The notes under the pieces are model-generated. The model was not told the origin of the DNA and made no database searches. It worked only from the letters and a program-made list of their open reading frames with translations. Shown piece after piece: positions 18,563 to 29,113 of a stretch of 64,000 bases of DNA. This DNA is from Cantharellus purpuraceus (Eukaryota; Basidiomycota; Agaricomycetes; Cantharellales; Hydnaceae), in contig JALBUN010000010.1 in the NCBI GenBank assembly GCA_025174535.1, forward strand, positions 1,488,001-1,552,000. Reading direction: 5' to 3'. The position numbers and the translations under genes were made by a program. Each line of letters begins with the position of its first letter. The first letter of the stretch is position 1.

Positions 18563-20078
18563 ATGATTGAGGTCTTATCCTCAACAATGTTAAACCCTTT
18601 GGCAAGCATGAGTGTGGCTGAGCTTGAGCAGTTGCTCTTGGCCCAATGGAAGGAAGAGGAAGAGGAGCGGAGACGGAAAGAGGAGGAGGAGGCGGAATGG
18701 AGACAGAAGGAGGAGGAGGAGGCGGAAGGAGGAGGAGGAGCGGAGATGGAAAGAGGCAGTGGAGATGGAACGGAGAAGGAAAGAGGAGGAAGCGAAGGCC
18801 GAGAGAGCCCACAGGGTCAAGGAACTTGCAGCCACGATGGAGGCCACGAGACTGAAGGAAGTGGAGGAGCAGGCGCATGAGCTAGAAGCCGCCATGGAGG
18901 TAGAGGAGGAGGTGACCGGGGCAGGGGTGACCAGCCCAGGAAGTCTGAGTGTGCCTATATAGACAGGGACCCCCAAGGTCGCCATCATCTCCATTACACA
19001 GATGGAGACAACTCGTCCAACAACTGTCACTGCGGTGGACTTGCCATTACACCCGTGGGCACAGCCATTATTTGGGTTGGGTGCAGCTGAGGAAGATGAA
19101 GCGGCGGAGGCAGAGAGGGCAGAGGTGGAGGTGGATCCCGATGCCAATATGGAGCTCGATGCAAATGTGGAGCCCGAGGTGGGTGTGGATGTCAGGACAG
19201 CTGTGGAGCTGGATCCAACTTCAAATTGTTACAAGGCTTGGGTAGCCGCGGTTGAGGCTCACAAAAGAGCGGAGCTCTATGCTGCTACCACTAAGAAGAA
19301 TCTTGATGTCGCGGTCTTTTCATTTGAAGGTGTACCCAAGTGCTGATATGGAGAAGCGGGAGGCAGATCGGAGGGTCATATGGTGCAAGGCGGAGAGTCG
19401 TGTGTTGGTGACCTGTAAGAAGGAGCTGCGTGTCGCTAGGTCAGTGATCCAGCTTCGCAAGCATGAGATGGAGAAGGCAGCGGCAGAACAGCAGGACAAG
19501 GAGGTGGAGAGGGAACACTTGGAGGCCGCAGCAAGAAGGGGCAGACCACCCAAGGTTCTGGCTCCAGTGGAGCCATTTGGCAGGCCCGGCATAACTTGCG
19601 ACTTGTGTCGTGATGCAGGTGTGGAGTGTGTGTGGCCTACCAGCCCAACTCGCTGCCTTTGCTCCTGCGATCATTGTCGGGGTTGGAAAGGAGGGTGTAG
19701 GATCGATGGAAAGTTCAATCCCCAGAGTCGGAGTGTCAAGCCCTGACTAGTGGTACAAGGAGGGGCGGAGAAAGAATCAGAAGGTCGTCTGACCAAAAAG
19801 CAGCGGACGGAGACAGGTGCTGTGGCAGCCAGGGGTAGCGGTGTTGGATCAGAAGGGGCAACGACTGGTGCAGGTACGGGGTGCGTCTCTGCACCCAATA
19901 GTACCATGGGCCAGCTTATCCGGCTGGTTAACCTGCAGTTGGAGCACCTCTGGTGGACGGAGGGGTTGCTAGTGGACTTGGTGAAGACGATGAAATGGAA
20001 GGAGGTTCTGGAGGGTCGGCGGACGGCCAAGTTATGTTGGTTGCGGAAGTTCATGGCCCCTTTGGATGAGGATTTGGA
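18563..20078 (+). pseudogene. Ty3-2 antisense ORF: Glu/Arg coiled coil plus Zn2Cys6-like motif
   Basis: Runs against Gag-Pol, between integrase and the 3' LTR. Possible starts are ATG 18563 or 18587 (MLNPLASMSVAELEQLLLAQ). Then comes a Glu/Arg/Lys-rich repeat (EEEEERRRKEEE), an acidic middle (PDANMELDANVEPEV), a helical region and, at 19597-19700, C-x2-C-x6-C-x12-C-x2-C-x6-C, the spacing of a fungal Zn(II)2Cys6 cluster. The C-terminal part (PNSTMGQLIRLVNLQLEHL...FMAPLDEDLD) follows a TGA at about 19744. Frameshifts near 18730 and 19250-19345 break the frame. The second copy at 47962-51162 has the same order and a longer acidic tail. Function unknown: an accessory nucleic-acid-binding protein or a captured host gene are both possible. 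Confidence 0.65.
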
Positions 20079-20490
20079 CAGAAGCGATCAAAGGCCCAGC
20101 TATTTCAGGATCCTTAGAGCCTGTATCCAGGAGGCGTAACAAGGCGTGTCTCACCAAATGCGCCAATCCCGTTCCTATTATCTTGATAAGATGATAATGA
20201 AAAACACTATATACCAGTGTCTTACCATGCCTGACTAAATGTCAATCGCATAGCACCATACTTCGGATCTCCCAAGACTTTATTTGCAAGTCAGCGATTG
20301 CCTATCTTCTCCCTCGGAGGCCATCTTACCTGTGATGTACGTATTGGCGGCGACTTCAAGGGTGGATAGACCCATGGAGATGAAGAACGTGCAGATCTTC
20401 GGGATAGGTCAGTCTTCAAGACTCATACATGACTTTGAGTATGGAGTATGCTTACAACAAATCCTGCATAACTCTTCTTCACAGCCACTA
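20079..20490 (-). pseudogene. Captured fragment of a host MFS (fucose-permease-like) transporter, introns retained
   Basis: On the minus strand, short exons with proper borders join into one frame: 20456-20487 (KKSYAGFV), 20330-20396 (ICTFFISM-GLSTLEVAANTYIT), 20226-20277 (VLGDPKYGAMRLTFSQA), 20155-20174 (WNGIGAF) and about 20080-20099 (AGPLIAS). Donors are GTAAGC, GTAAGA, GTAAGA, GTGAGA; acceptors end in AG. The blocks GLSTLE-AAN-YI, G-P...RL-FSQA and GP-IAS in this order are typical of fungal sugar/fucose-permease MFS proteins. No equivalent occurs at the same place in the plus-strand Ty3-2 copy. The fragment covers only a few transmembrane segments, so it is not functional. Confidence 0.7.
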
Positions 20491-20689
20491 ACCATTATGC
20501 TCAATGACATGCAGGACAGGAGACATTCTCACAATATGCTCACCGGGCCAGTAAAATACTGAAGTTGACATATCCAACTTATTGTCTGATCATGATCAAA
20601 CAGGTATAACTGAACGCACTGGCACCCAGCTACACAGCGTGCTCGTGAGTCTGACACTGGGCCACATTCCAGGATCTCACTCATGGAAT

Positions 20690-23600
20690 AATTGTCTCCT
20701 TGGATGATGATCGGGGGAGGTGGGGGTTGTGTGCGACCAGAGATCTCATTCGTAGTAGCAGGTTCGAGCATTGATATATCGAAGACCGGATGAACTGCTC
20801 AGAAGTGGTCAGGGAGGTGGAGGGTGAAGGACCTGCTGCCTGTGTGAGCAATGACCTCATAAGGACCTAAGTATTTCTCAGAGAGTTTCTTCGATGGATG
20901 GGTGGTCTGGAAATGTTCAGCCTTAATGAATACTTTGTCTCCAAGTTGCAGGTCTGGAGCCGGAATGCGGCATCGGTCTGTGGAGACTTGATATTGTTTC
21001 TGGGCATCGGAGATGGTTCCTTGGAGATGTTGGTGTAGTTGATTGAGGTTGGTTATGAATTGGCGGGCTTTGGTGGAGGTGAGTTCCTTCTTGGGGTGGA
21101 TGGAGATGTTCAGATGGTAGCCTTTATTAGCAAAGAACGGAGAGACACTGGTAGTTGCATTTGGAGTGTTGTTGTAGGCAAACTCTGCGATCGGAAGTAG
21201 ATCAGCCCAGTTGTCTTGTTGATAGTTACAATAGACTTGGAGATATTGTTTCAGGGACTGATTCATTCGTTCTGTTTGTCCATCTCCTTCAGGATGGTAT
21301 CCAGAGGTGAAATGAAGCTTCATGTCAAGAGCCTTTCCTAATGTGCGGAAGAAGGAGGACACAAACTCCGAGCCCTGATCGGACATGACATGTGATAGGA
21401 CTCCGTGTTTAGAGAATATGTGGAGAACGAACAATTTAGCTAGTGAGGCAGAGGTGATGGTGTCATGTGTTGGAATGAATAGTGACTGTTTAGTGAACCT
21501 GTTGACAATCATGAGTATGGTGTCGTATCCGAGTGATGGGGGGGAGCTTCTCTATGAAATCCATGGAGATAAAGTTCCATGGTTGCTCCAGGACTGGAAG
21601 TTGCTTAAGCGTTCTGTAGGGTTTGTGCCTTTGCGATCTTGAGCACATACACATGGTGCAGGAGTTACAGTAGTGTTGAATGTATTCTCACATTTTTGGC
21701 CATACGTAGTCTCATCGGATTAATCCTTGTGTGCAATTTTGCCCGAAATGGCTGGAGATCGGGTGATCATGATAATACTGCAAAACTCAGAGTTGGAGAC
21801 TGTTGGCATCAGGGACGTATATCTGGTTGTTGTGTTGGAGGTGTCCTTCAGGGTCAAGTGACCATTTTGGATCGGAAGGGTTGTCCAAGTGTTTAACTGC
21901 AACAGGATCAGATCGGAGTGATGAGCGGATGTTGGAGCGGAGTTGGTTGATGTCCATAATGGTGACAGCTCAGAGGGTGGGAGTCATGAGGGTGGATGCT
22001 TGTAGGGACAATGCCAGCTGCTCATTAGTAAACACAGGATGAAAGTTGTGTGGGTTACAGTGGCATAGTCGCTATTCCCCTCTTTAGGGTAGATGTCCCA
22101 TCGTCTAGTTAACGCATCGGGCTTTGCTCCAAGTCGACCTGGATGGAAACGGATAATGAGATTGAACTGAGATAGGTATTCGGACCATCGGACCTGTCTC
22201 CGGGTGAGCAGTTTCATTGTGGAGAAGTATTCCAAGTTTTTGTGGTCAGTTATGATGTCCACCAGATCGGAGGGGCCTTTGAGGTAGTGTCTCCATATCC
22301 GGAAGGCTTTCATATATGGCAAGGAGCTCTTTGTCATGGACATCATAGTTCAGTTTGGGGGGCATAAATGTATGTGAGTGAAAAGCGATCAGATGGACGT
22401 GTCCATTGTCCGGAGAGATGATGGACAGGATCATGGCAAGTGCATAGTCATAGTCAGAGGCATTGGTCTCTAATAGGATAGGAACGTCTGGAACCCAATG
22501 AGTCAGTATCAGAGCAGAAGTAAAGGCCTTTTTCAAGGTCTCAAAGCTCTGTCTACATTCGTCAGTGAAATTCCATTGGATACCCTTCCTAGTGAGTTGG
22601 GTGAGCAGAACGGTGATATCAGAGTAGCCGTGAATGAAGCGGCAGTAGAAGTTGGCAAACCCTAGGAAGGACTGTACATCTTTGACTTTCTGGGGTTCCG
22701 GCCATTCCTGTATAGCTTTGATTTTGTCATCAGACATTGTCAATCCTGCCAGGGAGAGGATATAGCCTAGGTATTTGACTGAGTCGGAGTGGAATTTGCA
22801 TTTGTCAGCACAGGTGAAGAGGCCATGTTTTCAGAGACATCAGAGTACCTCTCAGACATGTGTCCAATGTTCTTCTTTGTTGTCCAAATATACCAGAATG
22901 TCATCTAAGTAAACGAGGACAGTCACATTGAGGAGGTTGGCGAAGGTATCATTCATGAACCTCAGGAAGGCGGCCGGAGCATTGGTTAGTCCAAAGGGCA
23001 TGACACACCACTCAAAAGATCCATATTGTGTGCGGAAAGTTGTTTTCTATTCATCGCCTTCTCAGATGTGGACTAGATGGTAGGCATGTCAGAGATCTAT
23101 TTTGGAATAGATCTTAGCCTTTCAAGGACTCTCGAGTAGGTCTGCAGTGCGGGGTATCGGGTATCAGTCTTTCTTGGTGATCTTGTTGAGTCCACAGAAG
23201 TCGACACATAGACGGAGTGATCCGTCCTTTTTGCAGACAAATAGGACCAGAGCTCCATGGGGCAATAGGGATGGGTGGATGAAGCCTGTGGCCAAGTTCT
23301 TGTCTATGAATGTTCAGAGAGCCAGTAGCTCTTTTTGGGATAGTGAGTAGATAGGGCCAAGTGGAGGGGTGGAGTTGTCATCCAGTTCAATCTTGAGATC
23401 GTATAGTTGGTGTTCCGCTAGGGAGTCGGCTTTAGACTTGCTGAATACGTCAGCGAACTCATGATACTCCTTAGGAACCATAGATAGGTCCGGTGGAGTT
23501 GATTGGGTGGAACGAGTGGCGAGGAATATTGGATCAGAGAGGTGAACCTGGAATGTGTGAGAACCATCCAGTTTGCTTAGTCTGGCAAAGACCATAGCGT

Positions 23601-25320
23601 CCACCATTGATATAAATGGCAGGGTAGACGGAGTATCTATCAGAGTGGAGTCAGCGGAGGTGGAAGATAGTTTCGCACCTAAAGTTGCTGGTGATGTCGG
23701 GAATGACACAGCCTGTACTGGAGAACGTAATGTGATATGGCCCAATGCCCAGTCAATCAATGGATTGTAGCGGGTGAGCCAGTTATGTCCGAGAACCACA
23801 GAACAGCTGGAGTCAAGCAGAGTAACATAGAATGTAAGGTTCTGGATTTCTCTGACAGAAAAACAGATAGACAGATCTATAACTTGTGAAATAACAGCAT
23901 TAGTAGTGCCATCAAATAATCAGAGTGATATCGGAGTTATGGTGTATGTATGGAGTTTATGTAAATTGGAAAAAGAGGAATCAAGGAAACAATGAGTAGA
24001 ACCAGAGTCAATTAATGCTTGAATAGCAGTATCGGGAATGGAGTTGGAGTAGATAAGGAGGGTAAGGGAGTTGGAGTGGGAAAGAGTGGATGTGTTCAGG
24101 CGGACCTTGTTTGTCATACGGGGAGTACCAATGCAGCCCTCAGCCTGTACGGAGGCTATAGGACTGCTTACTATTTTTGGGTCCATCACTTTTGCGTTGG
24201 ACTTGTCCGTTGTGGCATTGGTGGCATGGCCCTTTGCCTTTGCTGCAGATGAGGTTGCCTTGTTGCAATCCTTGGCTTGGTGGCCAGGCTTTCCGCAGAA
24301 CAGACAGAGGTTGTTGTCCATGCAGTGCTGGCGTTCCTGCTGGGTAAGTTTTCCATCCTTCCCCAGCTTGGTGGAGAGGTCCAGAGTACTCTTGCGAGCT
24401 CTGGAGTTATTGCTGGTGCCAGAATTGTTCTGACCAGAACCGGAAGCAGCAGCATTACCAGTGTTTGACTTCTGGCCTGAGTTGGCAGTGGTCCTCTTAT
24501 CGGACCCCTTGTTGGACTTTGGGGTCTTGTCTGATGATTTGTCCGATTTGTTGTTGGCTGAATTTTCGTGGGAGACCTCGGATTGACGTCCCCAATAACA
24601 GGCATTGATGGATTGGGCGAGTTTGCGAAGGGTAACCAAAGTATCCGGCTTACCGACACGTGATATCTCGTCCTTAATGTGGGATGGGAGTCCAACATAA
24701 AATTGGCATCGGAGTGCAGTGTCGCCCCATTGGACTTTTGGGGCTAGCTGTTGGAAACTCACAATGTATTTTGCAATTTTGTGATTTTCCTTCATCCAAA
24801 GTCGATTGAGTTCATTCTCGGCATTGGCCTCAGGGTTGTAAGGACCAAAATTGGTCCGAAGTTTGGAGATGAAGTCAGAGTAGTCTTCTGACCATATCGG
24901 GTCATCAGAGTTGTCCATGAGCGCTGGCTCAAAGTAGTCCAGTGCAGTGCCCTTGAGATAGGACATGGTGAAGGTGACCTTCGCCTGATTGGATGTGAAC
25001 ACATTGGGGCAGTTGCAGAAATTCAACCGGCATTGCACCAAGAACAGCTGGAGCTTTTGTGGATTGGAGCCATCGAATGGGTCAGGTTCTCAGACCTTGG
25101 TCCAGGACTTAGGAGCTTGTGGGTTATGGATGCTGCTGGTGAGCAGAGAGATGGCTTGCACCAGATTTGGAGAGGGCGGGGTGTCATCTTCTTCATTGAC
25201 GGCCTCTATGTGGTCCGTTGGTTCTTCGATGACCTTGGGGATGGTGTCAATGCTGGGAGCGGGCACCTCAACGGTTCATGTGCGTTCAGAATTGGTGGTG
25301 GATCATGGCATTGGTAGGAG
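20690..25320 (-). pseudogene. Ty3-2 Gag-Pol, degenerate
   Basis: From right to left: Gag (PFDGSNPQKLQLFL near 25080, ...YLKGTALDYFEPAL), a CCHC knuckle C-x2-C-x4-H-x4-C (CLFCGKPGHQAKDC, about 24280-24320), protease ALIDSGSTHCFLDSS (about 23970-24015), RT with YLDDILVYL (about 22880-22910), RNase H (ETNASDYDYALA near 22450) and integrase (237-codon frame 20799-21512 with SDQGSEFVSSFF and the DGQTERMN block). Stops and frameshifts separate these frames. Past the integrase the protein follows the plus-strand copy as far as PPPPPIIIQGDN and then loses the chromodomain, which is intact at 46200-46378. Confidence 0.85.
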
Positions 25321-25343
25321 TGAGTATGGCAGTTCGAATATAC

Positions 25344-25853
25344 TGTTATGCACTTGGTCCGATTGGGGGTCAGAGATTGGGTTGGAGGTTTCGTCAGAGT
25401 CAGAGTACATTGTGGGGGTCAGAACGGACTTGGCTTCAGCTTATGTGCTGTGCCCTCACTAATACCAGTGTCTGAGATTTCAGAGACGGAGTACAACTTA
25501 GAGAGTTAGGATCAGACTTAGGAACTAGGTGTGATTTGATATTCAAACTGGGGAATGAAGTCCCCAGTTGGGCAACTTAAATACATATTTGAAATCTAAT
25601 AATAATTACTCCGGTGATGGGTTTCTGAGGCTGACGGCCTTACATGTCTGAGTCCGATGGGGACGGATGTCCAGGTTCCTATAGTGATGCTGATGCATCA
25701 ATTGGAACTGGAGATGGATGGGTGGAATCAGTGGTGACAATCGGACAGGTAGATGGAGACGTGGCAGTTTTCAAATGGAGTATAGATTTCATACGCGCAG
25801 GGATCTGAGTGGATCAGACGGGGATCTGGGTGTTAATGAATATGGTCATAACA
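25344..25853 (-). mobile_element. LTR-A copy d (5' LTR of Ty3-2)
   Basis: 510 bp. On the minus strand it ends GCATAACA and is followed by GTATATTCGAACTGCC. A TTCGAAC string like the complement of a tRNA T-arm lies close to the LTR, but there is no TGG at the expected primer-site start, so the primer is unresolved. Confidence 0.85.
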
Positions 25854-25858
25854 ATTAG

Positions 25859-26742
25859 AAACTGTGTAATGTGTATGGGCAGAGCAAGATGCTGAACTGG
25901 CATGTTTGCACTCATTATCCCAATGCTTGTTACTGCCACAATGCCTGCAAGGTCTAGCTCCTTTGGATTCAGGTGTGGAATTTTTAGACACATTAGAATC
26001 ATCCCAAGGGAATTTTGGAGGATTCAATTTGGATGACCATCCAACCAGATGAGCTGTAGCATCTCTAAAAGATCTGTTTGAGTCAAACCTAGGTTTGGGT
26101 TGATGCAAAGAATTTTCCAAATTTCTAATATGTCTTTCCAGGTTGTCTCCTGAAGAGAAAGGAGCATGCGACAATGATTCCTCGTGATACTTGATAGCAG
26201 TTTGGAATTCCACTGCAGATGCACACCAATGAGCGTCAATGACTGTATGCCAATATGGTGGTGCACCATTCATGATTGAAGCTCTGAGTCTGACAGCTTG
26301 CTGACCAGTCTCAATAGCTCTGACTTTCTAACATAATACTCACTAGGAGTCTCATTAGCAAAGCCAGACTCTCTGAAAGTAGCATGAGTTGCTCTAGCTT
26401 TCTGCCTATCCAACCAGGCTCTGTTCATATAGCATGAACCAATGACTTCTCTGATGGACTTCCAGTCCTCAGTTGCTTCTTGGCGATATGACAATGGCAA
26501 AGAGAAAAACCATCTCTCCGCTCCTTTATGCAACCGCAAAGGGATAATTTGTCCCAATTGCTTGAAGACCATAGGAGATTTCTGAGCCAAATGATTTACT
26601 TTCAATATCCATTGAGCCAAACTGTCAGGGTTTTCATCCCACTCAAGGACTAAGTCCTGACACAACTTGTTATCAAAGTAAGCTTCCAGCTTGCTCTGAG
26701 TCACTGGAGCATCTAATCCGAGATTAAGATTTCTCTGAGTAG
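25859..26742 (-). pseudogene. Old Ty3-1 copy: central Gag with CCHC knuckle
   Basis: Minus-strand frames 26776-26270 and 26273-25833 match intact Ty3-1 Gag (NLGLDAPVTQSKLEAYFDNKL ... CRHCGSNKHWDNEC). A frameshift lies near 26272. Its left end is the Ty3-2 TSD; at its right end (ATTTCTCTGA, about 26742) it is interrupted by a plus-strand Ty3-2 fragment. Confidence 0.87.
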
Positions 26743-27379
26743 CGACTATGCCACTGTAAACCCACACAACTTTCATCCTGTGTTCACTAATGAGCAGCTG
26801 GCATCATCCCTATGGGCATCCACCCTCATGACTCCCACCCTCTGAGCTGTCACCATTATGGATATCGACCAACTCTGTTATCCAATCCTGTTGCAGTTAA
26901 ACACTTGGACAACCCTTCCAATCCAAAATGGTCACTTGATCCCAAAAGACACCTCTGACACAACAACCAGATATACATCCCTGACACCAATGGACTCCAA
27001 CTCTGAGTTTTGCAATATTATCATGATCACCTGATCTCCAGCCGCTTTGGGCAAAATCGCACACAAGGGTTAATCTGACAGGACTACATATGGCCAAAAA
27101 TGTGAGAGTACATTCAACACTACTGTAACTCTTGTATCATGTGTATGCACTCAAAATCAAAGGCACAAACCCTATAGAACTCTTAAGCAACTTCTGGTTC
27201 TGGAGCAACCATGGAACTCCATCTCCATGGATTTCATAGAGAAGCTCCCCCCATCACTTGGATACGACACCATACTTGTGATTGTTGACAGGTTCACTAA
27301 ACAGTCACTATTCATTCCGATGCATGACAACATCACCTCCACCTCACTAGCTAAGTTGTTTGTTCTCCATGTATTCTCT
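26743..27379 (+). pseudogene. Ty3-2 fragment: RNase H end and integrase start
   Basis: Corresponds to 44041-45450 of the plus-strand Ty3-2 copy without that copy's LTR-D insertion: it begins GTAGCGACTATGCC and ends in the integrase frame (DFIEKLPPSLGYDTILVIVDRFTKQSLFIP). It lies between Ty3-1 gag sequence and the 5' LTR of the young Ty3-1 element. Both ends show the short word TTCTCT shared with the host sequence. Confidence 0.8.
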
Positions 27380-27384
27380 AAATC

Positions 27385-28815
27385 TGTATGGGAACCACCT
27401 TTTCCCTATCAAATTCCATTTATGCAGCACCAATGTGCTATTCTTTGCTTTTCCATTCCTAAATATCCGCATATATTTGATGCTTGTACCTGGAATGGAC
27501 TTATTCAAATATTCTCTATTTTTCCATATTTTTTCGGGAATATTCCATGCAGAACTCAGCTCAGAATCATTTATTTCTGCTGTGCTACAGTTGTGGACCC
27601 ATAGGCGCCCACAAACCTTCGCGCAGCCGCCTCTCCCCTTTTGGACCAGGCATTTGGCCTGAATTCAAGCTCAGATGTCTCTGATCAATAAATATTCTCT
27701 AACTTAACAACCACAGCCTCTCAGGGCACTATTTTCCATGGAGATCATCACATGACATGTGGCTATCCATGGCTGTCCAAACCAGTGCAGAAAACAGGGT
27801 GGACACCCTTCTTTTTGCCTGATCAGTGCCTAGCTCAGGGATCAGATCAGCTGATGGGTGATCAAATCAGGTGATTGCCTTGGAATATTCTACCCCTTTC
27901 CATAACATTCTAGCTGTTTCCTTCTATTATTAGATAGAACTTTCCAGAACCATTATTCAGCTCCTGATCAGTGTTAGTGCTGTGATCAGATCCTGTGATT
28001 GGCTTGGAATATTCTACCCCTTTCTTCCACCTTCCACAACCTTCCAGTAGTTTCCATCTATTAATAGGTAGAATATTCCAGAACCATTACTCAGCCCCTG
28101 TAAATACAATATATAAGGAGGCCATTCTGCCTCTGAAAGAAGAACATATCATCATATTCTACCCATCTTCTGCACACCAGTGTGACTAGAGTGACATACA
28201 GTGTCATCCTCTATCTCAGTAACTGTTGATTACCAGTTCAAGGATCTTTTACAGTTGTGTAACTGTACTTGATTGCACTTCAAGTAGTGATATTCCTGCT
28301 TTGGGCGTGAGTGTAGTATCTGCCTCACGTGACTACAAATCTACAGGGTGAGATTGTCTGTCGATAGTCCTGCCATTAGTGCTCTTGTTTAAGTAACTAG
28401 TGTGTACTGCCTTTGCAGAGCATTAGAAGCTTGAACTCGTGTGAAGCAGTTGCTAGACTACTTCACACATCGCTGTTACCCGCTTCTGAGTGCCACTGGT
28501 TGGACAGTTGGATTCATCCACCTACTTCCTTTAGCCTCTAAGTGCATTCCCTCTTTTTGGAATATCTGGACCCCAAAGCGTCCGTGAACTCTAGACTCTG
28601 GAAGTCTTATTCATTTCTTGCTGCTAAGAAACGTATTACCTTTCTGCGTATAGTCTGCATTGACCAATACAAAGGATTGTAACCAAAGTACAAACGTTAA
28701 ATCGTTTCTGGAGTTGTGCTGCAGCAGGGTTTGATATTCTTCTCAGCTGTTCATTCACGGAATTGTGGTGATTTAGAGTTTGCCCTAACACCATAATTTT
28801 GCGGGTTCCAAAACA
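27385..28815 (+). mobile_element. 5' LTR-B of Ty3-1
   Basis: TGTATGGGAACC...GGTTCCAAAACA: the LTR ends carry a longer inverted repeat (GGGAACC / GGTTCC). A TATA-like ATATATAAGGAGG is at about 28110, the likely promoter. GATCAG-rich blocks recur in the first half. Confidence 0.9.
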
Positions 28816-28840
28816 TTTGGTGGACACTCTGGGAATTGCT
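28816..28840 (+). promoter_or_regulatory. Probable primer-binding site of Ty3-1
   Basis: The sequence right after the 5' LTR is TTTGGTGGACACTCTGGGAA; a TGG within 3 bases of the LTR end is where a tRNA 3'-CCA would pair. I cannot name the tRNA. Confidence 0.45.
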
Positions 28841-29113
28841 TAAGCAGTGTCTAGAGTGTAGATTCTAAGCACCATTGCAGATATAACCCGACCTTCTATC
28901 ACTAAGTCTTTACTCAATATAGTTTCTCGTAATCTGGAACAAACCGATTTGGAATTTCCAGAAGACAAGTTCTATAGTCACACTCGTCTGCCCTCCTCCT
29001 CTAATCCTAACTCTCCTCTTTATCTAAACCCTTATCCAACACCAACTCGTATACAAACTCGTTTTGAATCGTATCGACCTCGTGACAAGTTGACCTCATT
29101 CAAGCTGAGCAAC

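Larger units (their letters stand above)
17931..25853 (-). mobile_element. Ty3-2 LTR retrotransposon, 7.9 kb, both LTRs and TSD
   Basis: The element is bounded by LTR-A copies c (17931-18446) and d (25344-25853) and by matching TSDs ATTAG at 17926-17930 and 25854-25858; the Ty3-1 gag sequence around those sites joins cleanly when it is removed. On the minus strand the order is LTR, gag, protease, RT, RNase H, integrase, a captured host-gene fragment, an ORF on the opposite strand, purine tract, LTR. It belongs to the Ty3/gypsy chromoviruses. Gag-Pol is broken by stops, so the copy is not autonomous. The two LTRs differ mainly at CpG sites. Confidence 0.87.

Noticed and set aside
25327..25344. 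TTCGAAC next to LTR-A copy d as a tRNA primer-binding site
   Set aside because: The expected TGG directly after the LTR is missing; the string alone is too short to name a primer.
27227..27604. 125-aa plus-strand ORF starting with an integrase motif
   Set aside because: It is a Ty3-2 integrase fragment running by chance into LTR-B at 27385; the second half is LTR sequence.
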